From Erwinia_E haradaeae_F (lineage in GTDB: Bacteria; Pseudomonadota; Gammaproteobacteria; Enterobacterales; Enterobacteriaceae), in contig NZ_LR217698.1 in NCBI RefSeq assembly GCF_900698855.1, positions 124,001-188,000 on the forward strand: a DNA stretch of 64,000 nt, given 5' to 3'. The position numbers and the translations under genes were made by a program. Of the stretch, positions 9,285-19,957 are shown in pieces. Under the pieces are notes generated by a model. The model worked only from the letters and a program-made list of their open reading frames with translations, did not search any database and was not told the DNA's origin. How positions within the stretch are numbered: position 1 is the first letter of the stretch; every line of letters begins with the position of its first letter.

Positions 9285-10931
9285 ATGTATTTTCAGCGTA
9301 ATCTTTTTTTTATCGCTTTTTTATTTATATTATTTATCATTTGGCAAATATGGGAAAGCAACCATTCCTTAAAGGAATGGGAATCTAGTCCGCTATCTAG
9401 CGTTAATCAACAAGTAGATTCTCACCCAGATGAGCATATCTTTGGTATCGGGCTGGATCCGGTTATTACTATTCAAACTGATGTTCTATCATTAAAAATT
9501 AATACACGTGGAGGGGATATTAATCAGGCGGCATTACTATCTTATCCGGATAAATTAGGATCAAAATCTCCTTTTTTGCTTTTAGAATCTAGACCAGATT
9601 TCATATATCAGGCACAAAGCGGATTAATTGGTCGCAATGGACCAGATAGTCTCAGTAATGGATCTCGACCTCTCTATATTAGTGCAGGTCATTATTTTAA
9701 GATAGGTGATGATCAGGATGAGCTTCGGGTGCCGTTAACCTTTACAACAGATAATAATGTGACATACACTAAAACATTCATCTTGCATCGTGGTGATTAT
9801 GCAATAAGAATTGAGTATTATATAAGTAATCCGACCGAAAACTCTTTAGAGTTATCCATGTTTGGACAAATAAAACAAAGCATCGATTTACCAAAGGATC
9901 GTGATAATACAAGCAAAAATTTTGCTTTACAGACCTTTCGAGGCGCAGCTTATTCTAGTTTACAATCAAAGTATGAGAAATATTCATTTGACAAGATTAA
10001 AGATAATAAAAATCTTAATATAACTACTATTAATGGTTGGGTATCCATGCTTCAACAATATTTTGCTGTAACTTGGATTCCACAGATTGTCGGAAATAAT
10101 ACTTTATATACTAGTAACCTAGGTAATGGCATAGCAGCTATTGGTTATAAATCTGGACCTGTAACTATTTATCCAGGTGGAACCAGGACTTTAGTTTCGA
10201 CCTTATGGGTGGGTCCAGAAATTCAGGAAAGTATGGCAAAGACTGCTGCATATTTGGATCTGACAGTTGACTATGGTTGGTTATGGTTTATTTCACAACC
10301 ACTTTTTAAACTTTTAAAGTTTATAAATAGTTTTATTCATAATTGGGGTTTTTCAATTGTTGCTATTACTTTTATTGTACGTGGTATTACGTATCCTTTG
10401 ACTAAAGCTCAGTATACTTCTATGGCAAAAATGCGTATTTTGCAACCGAAAATTCAGGCAATGCGAGAACGTTGTGGTAATAATAAGCAGCGTTTAAGTC
10501 AAGAAATGATCGAGCTCTATAAAATAGAGCGAGTAAATCCGTTAGGTGGATGTTTGCCATTGTTTATTCAGATGCCTATTTTTTTAGGTCTTTATTATAT
10601 GCTGATGGCTTCGGTTGAGCTTCGTCATGCGTCATTTTATTTATGGATTAAGGATTTATCTGCACAAGACCCTTATTATATACTTCCGATCTTAATGGGA
10701 ATTACTATGTTCTGTATTCAGAAAATGTCACCGACTACTGTAACAGATCAGATGCAGAAAAATATTATTACTTTCATGCCGGCTATATTTACACTCTTTT
10801 TTTTATATTTTCCTTCTGGTTTGGTTTTATACTATATTGTCAGTAATTTGGTTACATTGTTACAACAACACATTATTTCTCGTGAGTTGGAGAAGCGTGG
10901 GTTACATAGTCGCGATAAAAATAAAATATAA
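9285..10931 (+). CDS. yidC: Membrane protein insertase YidC
   Basis: YidC inserts and folds inner-membrane proteins alone or with Sec. The 548-aa protein matches E. coli in size. It starts MYFQRNLFFIAFLF with an N-terminal transmembrane segment (about 5-21), followed by the large periplasmic beta-rich domain. The conserved C-terminal insertase core runs from about residue 340. Within the core, GWGFSIVAITFIVRGITYPLT carries the conserved Arg of the hydrophilic groove, and YKIERVNPLGGCLPLFIQMPIF follows. In E. coli the next gene is mnmE; here it is gone and rpoH follows after 305 nt. Confidence 0.96.
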   Translation: MYFQRNLFFIAFLFILFIIWQIWESNHSLKEWESSPLSSVNQQVDSHPDEHIFGIGLDPVITIQTDVLSLKINTRGGDINQAALLSYPDKLGSKSPFLLLESRPDFIYQAQSGLIGRNGPDSLSNGSRPLYISAGHYFKIGDDQDELRVPLTFTTDNNVTYTKTFILHRGDYAIRIEYYISNPTENSLELSMFGQIKQSIDLPKDRDNTSKNFALQTFRGAAYSSLQSKYEKYSFDKIKDNKNLNITTINGWVSMLQQYFAVTWIPQIVGNNTLYTSNLGNGIAAIGYKSGPVTIYPGGTRTLVSTLWVGPEIQESMAKTAAYLDLTVDYGWLWFISQPLFKLLKFINSFIHNWGFSIVAITFIVRGITYPLTKAQYTSMAKMRILQPKIQAMRERCGNNKQRLSQEMIELYKIERVNPLGGCLPLFIQMPIFLGLYYMLMASVELRHASFYLWIKDLSAQDPYYILPILMGITMFCIQKMSPTTVTDQMQKNIITFMPAIFTLFFLYFPSGLVLYYIVSNLVTLLQQHIISRELEKRGLHSRDKNKI

Positions 10932-11236
10932 GTATTAATTTAATATTATGTAGATAGATTCATATTTCAATTAAGGTACAAAATAAAAGATTAGTTATTC
11001 TGATACAGATAATATAGATTATTTTTTATTTTTTATTTTATAGTATAGTTATATTAATGGTTGATCTATAATGGAGATATGCTCGATATATTTAGGTAGC
11101 GTTTTCTCCAAGAGAGACTTGGTAAGAATTCTATAATATGCAGTAGAGAATACATAATTCTTTTGATTGAGAGAAAATCACAAACGCGGTATCTATCGAG
11201 TGATTTTTTATTGTATAAAATACGGAGAGGGTTTGA
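10932..11236. other. Spacer between yidC and rpoH
   Basis: This 305-bp spacer occupies the position of mnmE (trmE). I found no recognisable mnmE or ftsX remnant. Its right half is the rpoH leader, with the hairpin listed separately. Confidence 0.55.
11172..11209 (+). terminator. Hairpin with U-tract in the rpoH leader
   Basis: AAAATCAC (11174-11181) pairs with GTGATTTT (11200-11207) around an 18-nt loop, and the right arm continues into TTTTTATTG. The stem can be extended by an A-U and a G-U pair. It ends 27 nt before the rpoH start. It could terminate upstream transcription or be part of the rpoH mRNA leader structure. E. coli rpoH translation is thermally controlled, but by elements mostly inside the coding region. 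Confidence 0.45.
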
Positions 11237-12091
11237 ATGACTAAAGAAATACAAACTTTCGCTATTTCTCCTTTGGGTAACTTGGATGCATATATTAGAT
11301 CAACTAATGCTTGGCCAATGCTGACAGCAGAAGAAGAAAAAGTGTTATCTGAACGATTGCATTATAATGGTGATTTGGTTTCAGCTAAAACCTTGATTTT
11401 ATCTCATCTACGTTTTGTCGTTCATATAGCATGTAACTATGCTGGCTATGGTCTTCCGAAAGCAGATTTAATTCAGGAAGGCAATATTGGTCTAATGAAA
11501 GCTGTGCGTCGTTTTAATCCAGGAATGGGAGTGCGATTAGTTTCTTTTGCAGTTCACTGGATTAAAGCAGAAATTCATGAATACGTATTACGTAATTGGC
11601 GTATTGTTAAGGTTGCTACTACTAAAGCTCAACGTAAGTTGTTTTTTAACTTGCGTAAGACTAAAAAACGATTGGGCTGGTTTAATCAAGATGAAGTGGA
11701 AATGGTTGCAAGAGAATTGGGCGTAAGCAGTAAAGATGTTCGTGAAATGGAATCCCGAATGGCTGCACAAGACTTAACTTTTGATCCACGACCAGATGAT
11801 GAAATAGAGACCGGATTAGTGGCTCCTATTGGTTATTTACAGGACAGGTCCTCTGATTTTGCTAATGGTATTGAGGAAGATAACTGGGGTGATTATGCCG
11901 CTGATAAACTTGGTTTAGCAATAAAGGGATTAGACAATCGGAGTCAACATATTATTTGTTCTCGATGGTTAGACGATAATAATAAAACGACTCTACAGGA
12001 CTTAGCTAATCAGTATGGTGTTTCTGCTGAACGGGTTCGTCAGATTGAAAAGAATGCTATGAAAAAACTTAGAGGAGCTATTGAAACATAA
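11237..12091 (+). CDS. rpoH: Heat-shock sigma factor RpoH (sigma-32)
   Basis: RpoH directs RNA polymerase to heat-shock promoters. The 284-aa protein is the E. coli length. It has region 2.1-2.4 (LSHLRFVVHIACNYAGYGLPKADLIQEGNIGLMKAV read across residues about 50-85), the RpoH-specific box QRKLFFNLRKTKKRLGWFNQ, and the region 4.2 helix-turn-helix TLQDLANQYGVSAERVRQIEKNAMKKLR. A strong ribosome-binding site GGAGAGGG lies just upstream. In enterics rpoH ends the ftsY-ftsE-ftsX-rpoH cluster; here ftsY is 36 kb away and ftsEX are missing. No rpoD is visible in the window. Confidence 0.96.
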   Translation: MTKEIQTFAISPLGNLDAYIRSTNAWPMLTAEEEKVLSERLHYNGDLVSAKTLILSHLRFVVHIACNYAGYGLPKADLIQEGNIGLMKAVRRFNPGMGVRLVSFAVHWIKAEIHEYVLRNWRIVKVATTKAQRKLFFNLRKTKKRLGWFNQDEVEMVARELGVSSKDVREMESRMAAQDLTFDPRPDDEIETGLVAPIGYLQDRSSDFANGIEEDNWGDYAADKLGLAIKGLDNRSQHIICSRWLDDNNKTTLQDLANQYGVSAERVRQIEKNAMKKLRGAIET

Positions 12092-13135
12092 TATATACTT
12101 AAATATTGATTATGTAGATCAACAGTTATTATCATTTATAATGATAAATGCACAGGAAGATATTTATATAGATTATTAAGATAAATATTGAAATTTCTTT
12201 TAAAATAAGATAAAGAGTTAGAATTTTATCAGTATTATATCATATGGAATAAATAGTATTTTATTTGAACTCCTACCTATAAAGATATATAAAACTTAAT
12301 TTATTGATATTTATATTGAGTTTACTATTCTGAATAGAATAGTTGTTGTTGAGTTCCAATGATATTGGATTATCTTATATAGACGAAGAGTTTAATATTA
12401 AATCAGTAGAGGTATGTGTTTTCTATAGATATAGAAATACGGTATTATTAATATATCAAGTGATGTTACTTTTATATTGAAAGAAAAATAACAAGAAACT
12501 TTAAAATTTACTTCTTGGTATAATAAAGATAGTAGAAAAGAAAAATTTTTTATTTTTTAATAGTATAAATTGAATATAAACAGATGAAAATTAGATATTT
12601 GAAAGTAAATATAATAGATTATTTGTATAAAAATAGAAAAGTAACACTTTTGATTGAAAAGATATATATGATTCTAACTAATTTTAATGTTAATAGAGAT
12701 GTGATTTAATGTAGTAACTAATTAATTTTATCCTATAATTTTGTATTGATTCTAGATTAATTTTTTGAATTATCTATTATAGATAATTTATTAACGATAA
12801 TACAATCACCGTTTTTATAATATTAGTTTTGTCTATAGTTTATTAATCTATCCAGGTATTGAGATAGTTGGTTTTTTTATTTGTACTATTAACGATAGTT
12901 ATTATTTTATTAACAAGAAAAAAGATGTTTAAATGGTTATGTGGATTGCAAATTTTAGAGCGCAGATCTGTTGTCAAATAGATGCATAGCTTAAAAAGTT
13001 AGTTATTATTGAATGGCTCCAAATTTCTGGGATTTTTATTGTTAAAGATTTTTCATCAATATTAATTAATTTAATTCATGTTTTATTATTAATAATTAAA
13101 TATGAACTAACTTAAATTATTCATAATGGTTTTAT
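12092..13135. other. Spacer between rpoH and rluC
   Basis: This 1,044-bp AT-rich stretch has no supportable gene. It contains small AT hairpins at 12129-12147 (8 bp) and 12768-12788 (9 bp), which are within chance expectation. The divergent enteric neighbour of rluC, rne, would lie on the minus strand here, but no trace of its start could be recognised. Confidence 0.55.
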
Positions 13136-14098
13136 ATGGTTCATAAAATTCAACCTGTATCTTTTATTACTATATCATCTGATATAGAAGGTCAACGCGT
13201 AGATAATTTTTTATTTACTCAGTTAAGATCTATGCCGAAAAGTATGATTTACCGGATTCTACGGAAGGGATTGGTCCGAGTGAATAAAAAACGTATTAGA
13301 CCAAAATATAAATTAATTAATGGAGATACTATACGAGTTCCTCGAGCTTGGCTAAAAGAAGTGGGAAAAGGAGTTCTTTCAGATAAGGTAGATCACGTAA
13401 AGACGATGTTGATAGAAAATTCTATTATTTATGAAGATGAATATATTGTGATACTTAACAAACCAGCAGGTATAGCTGTGCATGGCGGGAGCGGTTTGAG
13501 CTTTAGTATTATTGAAGCGTTACGTGCATCTAGGCCAAATGAATATTTTCTTGAGCTAGTTCATCGTCTTGATCGATATACATCAGGTTTACTGTTAGTA
13601 GCAAAAAAACGTTCATCACTGCGTGATTTACATGAGCAACTTCGTGAAAAGAGGGTAAAAAAATATTATTTAGCATTAGTACAAGGTCAATGGCCTGTAG
13701 GTACTACAACGGTAAGCGCACCTCTTTCAAAACATTCTGGAAAAGGACGTCAGAACGAGGTACAAGTATGTGAAGAAGGAAAATCGTCTCAAACGTTATT
13801 TCAAGTAAAAGAATATTATTCTAAACAGGCTACCTTAATTCAAGCTCGTCCTCTTACGGGACGAATGCACCAGATTCGTGTACATACATTACATGTGGGG
13901 CATCCTATTGCTTTAGATAATCTTTATGGCAATTCTTTGTTTAACGAATATGCCAGAACGTTGGGGTTAAAACGTTTATTTTTACATGCTTCTAGTTTAT
14001 GTTTTACTCATCCTAATACCAGAAAAATAATGTGTATAAACGCTCCTATTGATCAGAAATTAGAAAATTTTTTAATTACACTGCGTATGAATGCTTGA
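13136..14098 (+). CDS. rluC: 23S rRNA pseudouridine synthase RluC
   Basis: RluC converts U955, U2504 and U2580 of 23S rRNA to pseudouridine in E. coli. The 320-aa protein has an N-terminal S4 domain (VDNFLFTQLRSMPKSMIYRILRKGLVRVNKKRI), the catalytic motif HRLDRYTSG with Asp146 as the nucleophile, and the later LTGRMHQIRVHTLHVGHPIALD. The residue two after the catalytic Asp is Tyr148, whereas E. coli has Asp (HRLDRDTSG); this position is usually acidic in the RluA family. The rest is well conserved, so activity is likely. The gene stands alone between two long spacers. Confidence 0.94.
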   Translation: MVHKIQPVSFITISSDIEGQRVDNFLFTQLRSMPKSMIYRILRKGLVRVNKKRIRPKYKLINGDTIRVPRAWLKEVGKGVLSDKVDHVKTMLIENSIIYEDEYIVILNKPAGIAVHGGSGLSFSIIEALRASRPNEYFLELVHRLDRYTSGLLLVAKKRSSLRDLHEQLREKRVKKYYLALVQGQWPVGTTTVSAPLSKHSGKGRQNEVQVCEEGKSSQTLFQVKEYYSKQATLIQARPLTGRMHQIRVHTLHVGHPIALDNLYGNSLFNEYARTLGLKRLFLHASSLCFTHPNTRKIMCINAPIDQKLENFLITLRMNA

Positions 14099-14284
14099 GC
14101 CTAGATGTAATCAGTTTTTTTATATAAATTTTAACTACATAAGCAAATAGTCGCAATATTATTTATATCATATGAGATATCGATAATTTTTTATTAACAA
14201 GAATATACGGATATATAATATTTTTTTTGAAAAATATACTTTTGTGCTAGATGATTTTTTAATAAAACATATAAGGAGAATTTA

Positions 14285-14329
14285 ATGAGAATTCTTAAAT
14301 CAGAAAATATGTTTAATTTTTATATATGA
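14285..14329 (+). CDS. 14-codon reading frame with strong RBS (uncertain)
   Basis: The frame reads MRILKSENMFNFYI and ends with TGA. A near-consensus Shine-Dalgarno, TAAGGAGA (14272-14279), precedes the ATG by 5 nt. A strong hairpin lies 53 nt downstream. I do not recognise the peptide. It could be a leader peptide left from a lost operon, the first codons of a decayed gene, or chance. Its short length makes any claim weak. Confidence 0.25.
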   Translation: MRILKSENMFNFYI

Positions 14330-14381
14330 ATGTAAGAGTTTTGTTGTTTATATAGAGAGAGGATAAGTTATATATTATTCG

Positions 14382-14415
14382 TATTTTATCTAAGTTTGTA
14401 AACTTAGATAAAATA
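14382..14415. repeat. Perfect 16-bp inverted repeat
   Basis: TATTTTATCTAAGTTT (14382-14397) and AAACTTAGATAAAATA (14400-14415) are exact reverse complements separated by GT. As RNA this would be a long AT stem, with UUUAU following on the plus strand. It lies about 284 nt past rluC and may act as a terminator in either direction. Confidence 0.6.
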
Positions 14416-15303
14416 TTTATATTCAATGAAGTCAAAGTGATTCATGAACGCTTTAAAATTATTTTTATATTTTAGTTATTTTAATAACAGAATATAAGAC
14501 TCATGATATTAGTGCATTTTATATTCATTTAAATAATTTTGGAATTAATTGTTCTATTAAGATTAATTTTTATTTATTTTTTTCATTAATTAAGGAGATA
14601 TTTCTTAATATCTATAATTATTTATAGTAGATTTATATTTTTGTAAAATGATATAATAAAATTATATTTATTAAAATTAATTTTTAATAAATCTTGGTCA
14701 TTAATGTATTTTTAATGAAAAGAAGTTAAGCATTGTTTACTTGTGATATTTTTTAATAAAAATAATTAGATCAGAGAATAATACGTCGTAAGTAGAAGTC
14801 AATGGGGTTAAATTGAAGTATATAAATAAGAAAACAGATCAGTTTTTTTCTTGAACTATAGAGTTTGATATTTTTTTCTAAATATTTATTATTGGATGTC
14901 ACCAATAGTAATGATACATGTAATATAAAATATTTATATTAATATCAGTATTATAATCCATAGAAATAATCCGATAAGAGCGAGAAATAAAGTTTTTACT
15001 TATTTATTACGACAGATAAATAGGTTAGTAGATAGTATTGTTTATTGTTTATATATTGATATATTATGAAGAATAAAGATAGTAATATATTGAATAAGTA
15101 TAAAGTTGTAATCAGGTATTTGTTATATGAATTAGATCTATTAGTTATAATTTGAACTAGATAAAGTATATAGATTGGTAGATAGTAATAAACTACTGAT
15201 AAGATCTGTATACTTAAACTTAAGAGTAAACGAGATAATTTAAAGTTTTATATAAAATAAAGTATGTTCTAAATCATATCCTATATTTTTCGAGTGAATT
15301 TAT

Positions 15304-15330
15304 TATAGTATCTATAACATAGATACTATA
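15304..15330. repeat. Perfect 12-bp inverted repeat
   Basis: TATAGTATCTAT and ATAGATACTATA form a perfect 12-bp stem around the 3-nt loop AAC, inside gene-free DNA. No adjacent gene explains it. Confidence 0.4.
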
Positions 15331-16132
15331 TATTCTTACTATACTAAATAGAGAATTTAATTAAGATTATTACGAGCCTACCTGTAAAGTGAGATACTCA
15401 TATTTCAATATACATAATCCTGAACACTTGTAAGTAAAAAGTATTGCTTTTCATTACCAATTAGTTTCTATTGTCTATTTATACTCTATAAATAGTCATT
15501 AGTATAATTACTATATTTTCTAGATAATTAGTTATAACTATCACTATCGTTATGATTATATTTATTCTTTTTTTCTAGCAATGAGAACTAAGTTTTGTAA
15601 TCTTTAAGATGATATTTAGAATTAAATAAATAGGATTATTTTCTTAATCAGGGCACCTGGTTGGTATTTATTTTATAACAAATAATTAGCATGATTATTA
15701 ACGACTATTTTCTGATCTGACTAATATATTTAGAAGTTTATATGGGTAATTATTTGTAGAAGTTCTATTATATAGAAATAGATCTAAAGTTTATGTAGGT
15801 ATGTTATTTTTCGATTTTTTTTGTATTTTGCCTTTTCTATATTATAAGGACATTATATATATTTGTGTGAATGACTTGTATAAATAAAGATAAGAATTAA
15901 AATTTTTGAATAAGTATTGATTAGTGTAGTTTTTTTAACTGAATTTGTTATATTGTAAGAGAATTCATTCATTTACTATCTTTATACTGAACATTCAATA
16001 TTGTTTTAAACATTCTAATATATATTGATTTATGTTAATCACTAATTTACATTGAATTCAGTTATACTGATCAATTTAGATTGATAGGGGGTGCTTCTAT
16101 CTTAATTTTCTTAAAACAGAGTGATTATAGTA

Positions 16133-16675
16133 ATGAGCCAAAACGATAAGATTGATCTTGAAGAAGAGTCTATACTGTTTCGTAGAGTGATGTATGATAC
16201 GCGCCGATTTGCACAGGATACCATAGTACATAGACCTTCACGCAATAAAATTTATCAAAGAAAAGATCAAAAGAATCAGCCAGTACAAAGAGAGTCTAGT
16301 TATTATTTTTCTGATGAATTTCATCCCCTTATTTCTACTGACGGTGCGCTACGTTATATACGTAGCGATGTAGATCGTTATGAGTTGAAAAAATTATATC
16401 GTGGAGACTATATACCAGATATAGTTTTGGATCTACATGGATTAACACAAGTTGAAGCAAAGAAGGAGCTTAGCGCTTTAATTACAACGTGTAATAGGGA
16501 GAATTTTTATTGTACACATATAATACATGGTCATGGTAAAAATATTCTTAAGAAAAAGACTCCGTTGTGGTTAGCACAGCATCCGTTAGTTATGGCATTT
16601 CATCAAGCACCTAAACAGTTTGGTGGTAATGCTGCTTTATTAGTATTAATTGAAGTGATCGATTGGTATCGATAG
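16133..16675 (+). CDS. smrB: Ribosome rescue endonuclease SmrB
   Basis: SmrB is a Smr-domain nuclease that in E. coli cleaves mRNA between collided ribosomes to trigger rescue. The 180-aa protein carries the N-terminal stretch DTIVHRPSRNKI and SYYFSDEFHPL, then the Smr domain with LDLHGLTQVEAKKEL and HGHGKNILKKKTPLWLAQHP, all as in E. coli. I chose ATG 16133 because the N-terminus then aligns with the E. coli start; a GTG four codons upstream is in frame. It stands alone between spacers of more than 2 kb. prmB, its divergent neighbour in E. coli, is absent. Confidence 0.93.
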   Translation: MSQNDKIDLEEESILFRRVMYDTRRFAQDTIVHRPSRNKIYQRKDQKNQPVQRESSYYFSDEFHPLISTDGALRYIRSDVDRYELKKLYRGDYIPDIVLDLHGLTQVEAKKELSALITTCNRENFYCTHIIHGHGKNILKKKTPLWLAQHPLVMAFHQAPKQFGGNAALLVLIEVIDWYR

Positions 16676-18942
16676 ATTGTTTTAGACTATTTTTATAGTA
16701 GTTAATATTTATATTAGATGAATATTTTTAAAATTATGGATTATTTATTTTGTTACAATTTTCTTATTAAACAAGAAGATTTTGATTCTTTTGAAGAAAT
16801 TCTATGTTATTTTAATATTTATATGTACTGAAAAAGCAGTTATTTTTATTAGTTCAAACTATTTTTATGAACCAAGGGGTTAATTTATTTTTAAAATAGT
16901 TTATAGTAGAGTTATTTTAATTTTATTTATAATATTTATTTAATATATTTTAATTTAAAATTAATTTTAGTCATTTTATATTTTATGAATCACTTGATAT
17001 TGATTAGTTTATTTTTTTTAATTATTTTTTATATTCCATAATATAGAAATAGATTTTTAGTGAGTGGATGTATACTAGTAGTATAGATTTTAATATATTG
17101 TAGTAAAGATTTATTTTTTTATTTTTTTTTAAAAGTCTTTAGCAATTATTATATCTATTGGCTAGTAGGATATATTAAATATTTTTAGTTTACGTTAGAT
17201 TGTCAATATATTAAAATTATTATTTTTAGATAGAAGTTCTTTCTTTGTCATTATATATTCTTAAATTTTTTAGGAAAACCATGTATAAGTTAGAATATTA
17301 GTATATTTGTGTGGATTTGATTGTTTATTCTCATGAGTGATAATTAAGCTGTTTTTATGATTTCTTCATATAAAGATGTCTTTATATTTTCATAGTTAGG
17401 CGAAATTAAATTAATGATATAGATTGTCTCTTTTTGGTTTTTCTATGATGTAGAAAAGTATATAATATCATTAATGTGGAATAAATATTCTGAATTATTA
17501 AATTTTTTTTAGAGTTAGTTAATTAAAAATCATTTTTATTATTAATTATTTTGATTTTTTTAGGTAATGATAGAATATCATTCTATGTAAATATATCTTA
17601 TTTAGTATATAGTTTTTAAATACTTATTTAAATATTTTCAATATTTAATTTTTCATATTAAAAATAATTTTTATGTATATAATATTATATTAATAAGAAC
17701 AATAATATATTTTTAAATATTAGTAAATTTTTATATAATCAATATTATTATATTTTTATTAGTATCAGTAATATTACTTGTTTCTTAATAAACAAAAGTT
17801 AGTATTATTAGAAATAAGATGTATTACAAGATAAATGTTTATTTATGTTTTTTGGTTACAATGATTAAGAGTATCATGATCTAGTTTTTTTTATATTTTA
17901 TAATAAATAAATCTGATTAGATATTAGATAATTAGTTTTAGTTGTAATAAAAAAGATGTAATAAGAGATTATAAAATTAATTTTTAATTTTCTAACAACT
18001 ATATTAGAGAATTAGGATTATCTATGATTATTTTATATAATAGTTTTATTGGTTATTCATATTAACTGCAATAAATTATGAATCATGATAATTAGATGAG
18101 TAGAGCATTATTATGAATATAGATATGTAATAGTTTTTAACTATTTTGGATATTAAGATATAGATGTTCCAAGAATAGTAATTTTGTATTTATAAAAAAA
18201 ATCAATATTTTTAGTTTTTTCTTAACATTAATTTTATGATTTTAGTTAAAAAATTTTACTTATAGTTGAATTATCATAGATTAGACCTAGCATCGTTGAT
18301 TAGTGCAAATTATGTAACCTCAATTTAGCTAGTGATTATTTTTCATAGAATTAGATATTTAATATAAATTAAAATGCATGATTGTTTTAATCTTTTAGTA
18401 AGGTGTTATTTTCCTTATATATGTATGTAATAAAAGATGGATTATTAGTTCGGATTAGTTTTTTTGTTTAGAAATAAATATTTTTATCAAATATTATATA
18501 ATTAACGTTTAGATATTGGGATTGTTATTTTTTTTATATACACATATCTATTATCTTCGATAATCATTAGAGAATGAATGATTGAGATTAGGTTCTGGGT
18601 TAAAGAAATTTTACAGGTGGTATACATGGATGTTGTTGAATTTTTATTAGTATTTAGATTTAAATTAAAGTCATTGAAATCTAATTTCAACAATAAGATT
18701 AATATTAATTTATAGAATTTTATATTGTGTAGAATTTTCTATTAACATTGTTTAATGTATTAATAGAAGAATAAGGGTTTATAAAATTTTTTTATTTTTT
18801 TAGATATTGTAATATTAGGACTATAAGGGTAAATATTTTAGTTTTTTTATAACTAAAGTTACCTCATGTTGACGATAATATCACTCTAAAAAAATAAAAG
18901 TTACTTACATTAGGAAGATAACATATCTATTAGATTAGTGCT
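16676..18942. other. Spacer between smrB and engB
   Basis: This 2,267-bp stretch is extremely AT-rich, with long T and A runs. No gene is supportable. A 63-codon minus-strand frame at 18502-18693 starts with TTG, lacks a ribosome-binding site and matches nothing I know. In E. coli polA and the Spot 42 RNA gene lie on this side of engB; neither is recognisable. Confidence 0.6.
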
Positions 18943-19587
18943 CTAGATCAGTGTTAGAGGTATTGATCTATTATTTTGTATATGATCAGGGTTGAGATAC
19001 CAGCTATCCATCTTGTTTCGTAAGATATGGATTCCTATATTTTTTTTTGAAGAAAAAAGTTCAACCTGTATAACGTCTCTAGAATTTTTAATTTCTTGAC
19101 GCACTGTGATAAGTTTAGCATGGCACGCTGTAGTACTTAATTTATCTGATTTAGTAAGCAGAATAAGTGTTTGTAGTTTATTCTTTTGAGCCCATGATAT
19201 AATTTTTTTATCAAGGTCTTTTAAAGGATAACGTATATCCATAAGGATTAATAGTCCTTGTAAACAGTTGCGAAATCTTAGGTATTGGGTTAGAGTATTG
19301 TTCCATTTTATTTTCATTTTTTTTGGAATTTTTGCATAACCATAACCAGGTAGATCGACCAGCCTGTATCCTTCAGTAATTTGGAATAGATTGATTAATT
19401 GTGTACAACCAGGTATTTTACTTGTTCGTGCAAGTTTTTTTTGATTTGTTAATGCATTAAGTGCACTAGATTTTCCAGAATTTGAGTAACCGATAAAAGC
19501 GATTTCTGTACCTACATCATCTGGTAAATGATGAATAGTAGGTGCACTGGTTAGAAAAGAGGTAAGGTTATAATTATAGTCAGACAC
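18943..19587 (-). CDS. engB: Ribosome biogenesis GTPase EngB (YihA/YsxC)
   Basis: EngB is an essential GTPase needed for maturation of the 50S subunit. The 214-aa protein shows G1 GYSNSGKSS, G2 TSKIPGCTQLINLF, G3 DLPGYGYAK, G4 TKSD and G5 SSKKN in order, like E. coli YihA (210 aa). The G2 region reads PGCTQ where E. coli has PGRTQ. It is transcribed on the minus strand with long empty DNA on both sides, so it must have its own promoter in the 19.6 kb region. Confidence 0.95.
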   Translation of the reverse strand: MSDYNYNLTSFLTSAPTIHHLPDDVGTEIAFIGYSNSGKSSALNALTNQKKLARTSKIPGCTQLINLFQITEGYRLVDLPGYGYAKIPKKMKIKWNNTLTQYLRFRNCLQGLLILMDIRYPLKDLDKKIISWAQKNKLQTLILLTKSDKLSTTACHAKLITVRQEIKNSRDVIQVELFSSKKNIGIHILRNKMDSWYLNPDHIQNNRSIPLTLI

Positions 19588-19957
19588 AATTTTGCTTCCA
19601 GATTAATAAAATTATAAATTGTTATATTTAACAATAAAGTTTTGAAAATGAATAGTAAGTCAGATTGTTTGATTATATGATGAATCCATAGTTTTAATTT
19701 ATAATTTTTGAGTTAATGAAAGATTTGGTATGAAACTTAGTGTTTATAATTTCAGTTGTGGACGTTGTTTTTAACAGAGCTAGGTTCATCAGATATGCAG
19801 TAATAAAAGAGTTCTTTGGTATTCTAAAGTTTTTAATTATTGGTTACACAAGTTAGTAAATAATCTAATATATGTAGTGATTTTAAAATGTATTATCAAG
19901 AAATAAAAAATATTCTTTGATGGGTGATCTAAGGATTATTAATTAACGTGTTGAAAT

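Larger units (their letters stand above)
14099..16132. other. Spacer between rluC and smrB
   Basis: This 2,034-bp gene-poor stretch has no frame I can assign to a protein. It holds a ribosome-binding site with a 14-codon frame at 14272-14329, a perfect 16-bp inverted repeat at 14382-14415 and a perfect 12-bp one at 15304-15330. It may contain decayed genes beyond recognition. Confidence 0.55.

Noticed and set aside
18502..18693. 63-codon minus-strand reading frame between smrB and engB
   Set aside because: It starts with TTG, has no ribosome-binding site, has an AT-driven composition and matches no family; expected by chance in this DNA.
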